Positions 60,423 to 64,000 of a stretch of 64,000 bases of DNA are shown here, piece by piece. The DNA lies in NCBI GenBank assembly GCA_048500275.1, contig JASNYI010000002.1, positions 1-64,000 on the forward strand. The letters are read 5' to 3'. The notes under the pieces are model-generated. The model had not been told where the DNA came from. It ran no database searches and worked only from the letters and a program-made list of their open reading frames with translations. The position numbers were made by a program, and so were the translations under genes. The DNA comes from UBA5066 sp048500275 (GTDB lineage Bacteria > Acidobacteriota > Thermoanaerobaculia > UBA5066). Numbering within the stretch: the stretch's first letter is position 1; every line of letters begins with the position of its first letter.

Positions 60423-62525
60423 ATGGACTTCAGGATCGCCGACACGTTCACCGACAGCCTGGCCCGGTTGACGGGGGAGGAGCAGAAAGCCGCGAAGACG
60501 ACCGCCTTCGACCTTCAGATGAACCCAGCTAGCCCGGGGCTGAGCTTTCACAAGCTCGACAAGGTGAAGGACAAGCGGTTCTGGTCGGTGAGGGTCAGCG
60601 ACGACGTCCGCCTGATCGTCCACCGGACTCCCGAAAGCCTCCTCCTCTGCTACGTGGACCACCACGACAAGGCTTATGCGTGGGCTGAGCGACGGAAGCT
60701 GGAGACCCACCCCTCGACTGGGGCAGCCCAGCTCGTCGAGATACGCGAGCGCGTGGAGGAGATCGTGGTCCCGGTCTACGTCCCTCCGCCGCCCGAACCG
60801 CCGAAAGAGAAGTCCCGGCCAGTGCGGCCGGGACCTGTCTTCGGCAAGCTCGCGGACGCCGAGCTGCTCGCCTACGGAGTCCCCCCAGAGTGGCTCCCAG
60901 ACGTCCGTAAGGCCACAGAGGAGACGGTCCTGGCCCTTGCCGACCACCTCCCTGCCGAGGCCGCAGAGGCCCTCTTGGAGCTGGCGACCGGAGGCAAGCC
61001 GACGCCATCCCCCTCGCCGACGCCGACCCTCGATCCCTTCGAGCACCCGGACGCACTCCGCCGGTTCCGGGTCGTCGAGAGTCGGGAGGAGCTGGAACAA
61101 GCCTTGGCGGCACCGTGGGAACGCTGGTCCGTCTTTCTCCATCCGGCCCAAAAAGAGCTGGTGGAGCGGAGGTTCAACGGACCCGCCCGGGTAGCCGGTT
61201 CGGCGGGAACGGGCAAGACGGTCGTCGCCATCCATCGGGCGGCCTATCTGGCGAGGACGCATCCGGAGGCTCGCCTTCTCCTGACGACCTTCTCGTCCGC
61301 CCTGGCGAACGCTCTCAAGGGGAAGCTCGGGCTCCTGGCCGGGTCTGAACCACGCCTCCGGGAGAGGATCGATGTGGAGGCCCTCGATTCGGTCGCCCGG
61401 AGGCTCCACGAGCGGGCCGTCGGAAAAGTGAGGATCGCGACGCTGGAAACGATCCGGGATCTCCTTCGGACCGCCGCAGCAGGAGTCCCCGACGCCCGCT
61501 TCAGCCAAGAGTTCCTTCACACGGAGTGGAGGGAAGTCGTCGATGCCTGGCAGCTCGATTCCTGGGAAGAGTACCGGGATGTTTCCCGCCTCGGCAGGAA
61601 GACGAGGCTTCCCGAGAACCAGCGGAGGATGCTCTGGGAGATCTTCAGCCATGTCCGAAGGGAACTGGCGAAACAGAAGCAGACGACACTGGCCGAGACC
61701 TACTCGCGGATCACCCGCGGACTAAAGACCGGGGAGCGCCTGCCCTACGACTTCGTCGTCGTCGATGAGGCCCAGGATGTGAGCGTCGCGCAGCTCCGGC
61801 TCTTGGCGGCCCTCGGGAGCGGCCGATCGGACGGGCTGTTCTTCGCCGGGGACCTCGGACAGCGGATCTTCCAACTTCCTTTCTCATGGAAGGCCCTGGG
61901 AGTGGATGTGCGGGGGCGGTCAGCCACCCTCCGGATCAACTACCGAACTTCTCATCAGATTCGGACGCAGGCCGACCGGCTACTTCCCGAGAAGCTCGCC
62001 GACGTGGACGGGAATGTAGAGGATCGAAGCCGGACCATCTCTGTCTTTAACGGACCCTCGCCGACGATTCAGACGTTCAAGACCGAGGAGGAAGAAGCCG
62101 GCGCAGTTGCGGCATGGCTTGCCACCCGCAAAGCCGAAGGTTTGGACCCACGCGAAATGGCGATCTTCGTCCGATCAGAAGCCGAGTTGGAGCGGGCGGA
62201 GAAAGCCACACGGGAGGCCGGGCTCGACTATAAAGTGGTCGACCAGAATCTCGACGCCCTGCTCGGCTGCGTCTCGATCGCGACAATGCATCTTGCGAAG
62301 GGGTTGGAGTTCCGGGCGGTCGCAGTCATGGCCTGTGACGATGAAGTGCTTCCTCTTCAGGCTCGAATCTCCGGCGTCACGGATGAAGGGGACCTGGAAA
62401 CCGTTTACGATACGGAACGGCACCTCCTCTATGTCGCATGCACGCGGGCAAGGGACTACCTCCTCGTGAGCGGCGTCGAACCAGCATCCGAGTTCCTAGA
62501 TGACATTCGTTCGAATCGGCGCTGA
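60423..62525 (+). CDS. RelE-like domain fused to UvrD/PcrA-type helicase
   Basis: A 700-residue protein starting four bases after mod. The first ~95 residues are a RelE/ParE-like fold: FTDSLARLTGEEQKAAKTTA, SFHKLDKVKDKRFWSVRVSD, DVRLIVHRTPESLLLCYVDH, HHDKAYAWAERR. After a Pro-rich linker comes a superfamily 1 helicase: Walker A VAGSAGTGKTVVAIHRAAYL near 256-275, FVVVDEAQDVSVAQLRLL near 445, SIATMHLAKGLEFRAVAVMA near 617 and YVACTRARDYLLV near 670. The fusion suggests an enzyme that handles RNA or ribosomes together with DNA. It may have lost toxicity and serve in binding. Confidence 0.9.
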   Translation: MDFRIADTFTDSLARLTGEEQKAAKTTAFDLQMNPASPGLSFHKLDKVKDKRFWSVRVSDDVRLIVHRTPESLLLCYVDHHDKAYAWAERRKLETHPSTGAAQLVEIRERVEEIVVPVYVPPPPEPPKEKSRPVRPGPVFGKLADAELLAYGVPPEWLPDVRKATEETVLALADHLPAEAAEALLELATGGKPTPSPSPTPTLDPFEHPDALRRFRVVESREELEQALAAPWERWSVFLHPAQKELVERRFNGPARVAGSAGTGKTVVAIHRAAYLARTHPEARLLLTTFSSALANALKGKLGLLAGSEPRLRERIDVEALDSVARRLHERAVGKVRIATLETIRDLLRTAAAGVPDARFSQEFLHTEWREVVDAWQLDSWEEYRDVSRLGRKTRLPENQRRMLWEIFSHVRRELAKQKQTTLAETYSRITRGLKTGERLPYDFVVVDEAQDVSVAQLRLLAALGSGRSDGLFFAGDLGQRIFQLPFSWKALGVDVRGRSATLRINYRTSHQIRTQADRLLPEKLADVDGNVEDRSRTISVFNGPSPTIQTFKTEEEEAGAVAAWLATRKAEGLDPREMAIFVRSEAELERAEKATREAGLDYKVVDQNLDALLGCVSIATMHLAKGLEFRAVAVMACDDEVLPLQARISGVTDEGDLETVYDTERHLLYVACTRARDYLLVSGVEPASEFLDDIRSNRR

Positions 62526-62536
62526 ACGGGGACGAG

Positions 62537-63325
62537 ATGCAGCGAACTAACGGAGCGCCGCTCGCCAGCCTCGCGGACGGCCTTGGATTCCTTCGGGCTG
62601 CCCTTGTCAGGGACGGCCTCACCTTCGCCGAACTCGGGGCGGCGATTTCGGGTGTGTACGGAGACATCGCTAACTTTGGCGCCTACTCTGGTGGTGCGCT
62701 CCCTCTCACAGAGGCCGCTGTGAACGAGCTACGGGCCGCCGTTGAGGACCCCTCCCTACGAGCGAAATGCATGGAGGCCTCCGCCGAAGTCGTGAACGCC
62801 GGTCAGCGGACAGTCCTTCTCCTTGCCGTATTCAACGTCAGAACAATCATCATGGCCGAGGTCCCGAAACTCGATACGTACCTTGTTTCCCCCAAAGGCC
62901 TGTTCTCAGGACCGGCTCTCATTGAGGACGGTGCGGGCATGCTGCCTGCGGGGGATCGAGTCAACATGCCGCGTAGTGCGGACGCGGATCTGAAGGAAGC
63001 TGGCAAGTGTCTCGCTTTCGGGCTGTGGACGGCCTCCGGCTTTCATGGCCTTCGTGCAGTAGAGAGCATGACGAAGGCGTACATGGAGAAGCTCGATGTG
63101 AAGGAGAGGGCTCGAAACTGGGGGGCGTATGTCGTGGCACTCAGGAGCAAGGACGGTGTGGACGAAGGCGTGGTAGCTGTACTCGACCAGATCCGGCTGC
63201 TACACCGGAACCCTCTCCTTCACCCGGAGGACTCTCTCGACGAAGGCGAAGCCATTGCGTTGTTCGGGATAGTTCATAGTGCTACCGCTGCCCTCTTGAA
63301 GCGCCTCGGACCCGAATCTTCGTGA
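62537..63325 (+). CDS. hypothetical protein with HEPN-like Rx4H motif
   Basis: A 262-residue helical protein, starting 11 bases after the helicase gene. The first ~80 residues form a helical domain (LGFLRAALVRDGLTFAELGA). The C-terminal third has FHGLRAVESMTKAYMEKL, NWGAYVVALRS and RLLHRNPLLHPEDSLDEGEA. The Arg...His pair (RNPLLH, about 224-229) is spaced as in HEPN nucleases or their non-catalytic relatives. It is the last gene of the tight operon res-mod-RelE/UvrD, and so likely works with it. No family name can be given with certainty. Confidence 0.55.
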   Translation: MQRTNGAPLASLADGLGFLRAALVRDGLTFAELGAAISGVYGDIANFGAYSGGALPLTEAAVNELRAAVEDPSLRAKCMEASAEVVNAGQRTVLLLAVFNVRTIIMAEVPKLDTYLVSPKGLFSGPALIEDGAGMLPAGDRVNMPRSADADLKEAGKCLAFGLWTASGFHGLRAVESMTKAYMEKLDVKERARNWGAYVVALRSKDGVDEGVVAVLDQIRLLHRNPLLHPEDSLDEGEAIALFGIVHSATAALLKRLGPESS

Positions 63326-63532
63326 ACCATAGGCGATCAAAACTAGGCGAGCGCGGGGACCGCCGGGAAGGCCTTAGCGTGACGTCCGAGCGAGAGGCGC
63401 GAGCGAGCTTGAGGCAATGGCCATGGGCCACGTCACACCGTCTCCTGGCTTCGACAACGACGATCATCCCTCCCGACCAAGGGCACCACGAAGTGGACGA
63501 CAGGTCCGATTGAGGTGTGCGGCGAATCGGCG

Positions 63533-63991
63533 CTACTGGCAGACTTGGGCTCGGGTTGTCGCCGCGAAGCCGAGGCTTCTCAAGTACTCGGGGAACTCGT
63601 CAAGGAACGCTTCGTGAGAGCGGGAGACAAGAAAATCGATGTCGTGAAGTGCCTTCGAAACGTGAATCGGTTTGATGTTTTGAAGGGCTGTCTTCGGGCG
63701 GTCGCAGTTATGTATGCAGTCGTGTCTCCTCTGAAAGACCTCTTCAAAACGAACGCGTGATTTCTCGACCGCCTTCCTTCTGGCTGCGGTCTTATCGACA
63801 TCAGACAGGGCGCGATACTGAGTGGCGGAAACGCCGAAGAGCCTGCCTTTAGCATCTCGATGGAGTATCCACGGCTCAATCGTGTCCTCCTTAAGGAGCC
63901 TCTTCTTGTCGCGGAAGAAGTGGTTGAACAGCTTGCTGATCTTCTCTAGAGACAGGACGTTCTCGCTTTCGATCAGCTCGCGAGCAGCCAT
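63533..63991 (-). CDS. HEPN-like protein (MAE_28990/RiboL-PSP type), 5' end likely outside window
   Basis: The visible 152 residues are helical: LEKISKLFNHFFRDKKRLLK, then VRFEEVFQRRHDCIHNCDRP near 81-100. RHDCIH is an Rx4H catalytic-type motif, and RRHDCIHNxDRPK is the form seen in HEPN proteins of the MAE_28990/RiboL-PSP group, many of which are RNases. The frame is open to the window edge beyond ATG 63991, so the protein probably starts outside. It faces the restriction operon, with ~200 empty bases between. Confidence 0.6.
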   Translation of the reverse strand: MAARELIESENVLSLEKISKLFNHFFRDKKRLLKEDTIEPWILHRDAKGRLFGVSATQYRALSDVDKTAARRKAVEKSRVRFEEVFQRRHDCIHNCDRPKTALQNIKPIHVSKALHDIDFLVSRSHEAFLDEFPEYLRSLGFAATTRAQVCQ

Positions 63992-64000
63992 GCGCCATCG

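Noticed and set aside
37308..64000. Right attachment site of the element
   Set aside because: I looked for a second copy of the tRNA-Asp 3' end and found none in the window.

Overview
The window is GC-rich chromosomal DNA from a diderm bacterium. TamA/TamB-type outer-membrane assembly genes, an O-antigen ligase-like membrane protein and the run xseA-xseB-ispA-dxs-tlyA-nadK point to a Gram-negative. The zapA - 6S RNA candidate - rny - ymdB order and the very high GC suggest Acidobacteriota or a deltaproteobacterium-like lineage. That placement is inference; no rRNA gene is present to confirm it.

Left flank (1-10.2 kb) is accessory. It holds the C-terminal end of a GHH/HNH-type polymorphic toxin with a probable immunity gene, a DDE transposase, a zinc-ribbon ORF that has lost its natural end, a decayed AAA ATPase, a hicBA toxin-antitoxin pair, a large PLD nuclease-helicase-DUF3427 protein, an intact AAA_14/DUF4143 ATPase and a long REP-like palindrome.

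Core block (10.2-37.3 kb) is dense housekeeping DNA. Two tandem tRNA-Val genes lead into thrS-infC(AUU start)-rpmI-rplT-pheS-pheT, then zapB-like/zapA, a structured RNA that is probably 6S RNA, rny-ymdB, a Trm112-like gene, an O-antigen ligase-like gene, xseA-xseB-ispA-dxs, two zinc dehydrogenases, tlyA, nadK, tamB and tamA. The block ends at a tRNA-Asp gene.

Right block (37.3-64 kb) is an integrated element at tRNA-Asp. It starts with a tyrosine integrase that reads into the tRNA and two excisionase-like genes. A primase-helicase, a ParB-methyltransferase and a terminase set follow, with the large subunit split into separate ATPase and nuclease genes. No capsid, portal or tail gene is recognisable in the window, so the element looks like a phage satellite or a reduced prophage. 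An AAA+ gene is cut by a 1660-bp IS1380-type insertion with a CTAG target duplication. A set of unknown proteins then leads to a tightly packed operon: Type III-like restriction (res), its methyltransferase (mod), a RelE-UvrD fusion helicase and a protein with an Rx4H motif as in HEPN proteins. A second HEPN-like gene faces it at the window edge. This four-gene operon is the best candidate for an undescribed composite defence system.
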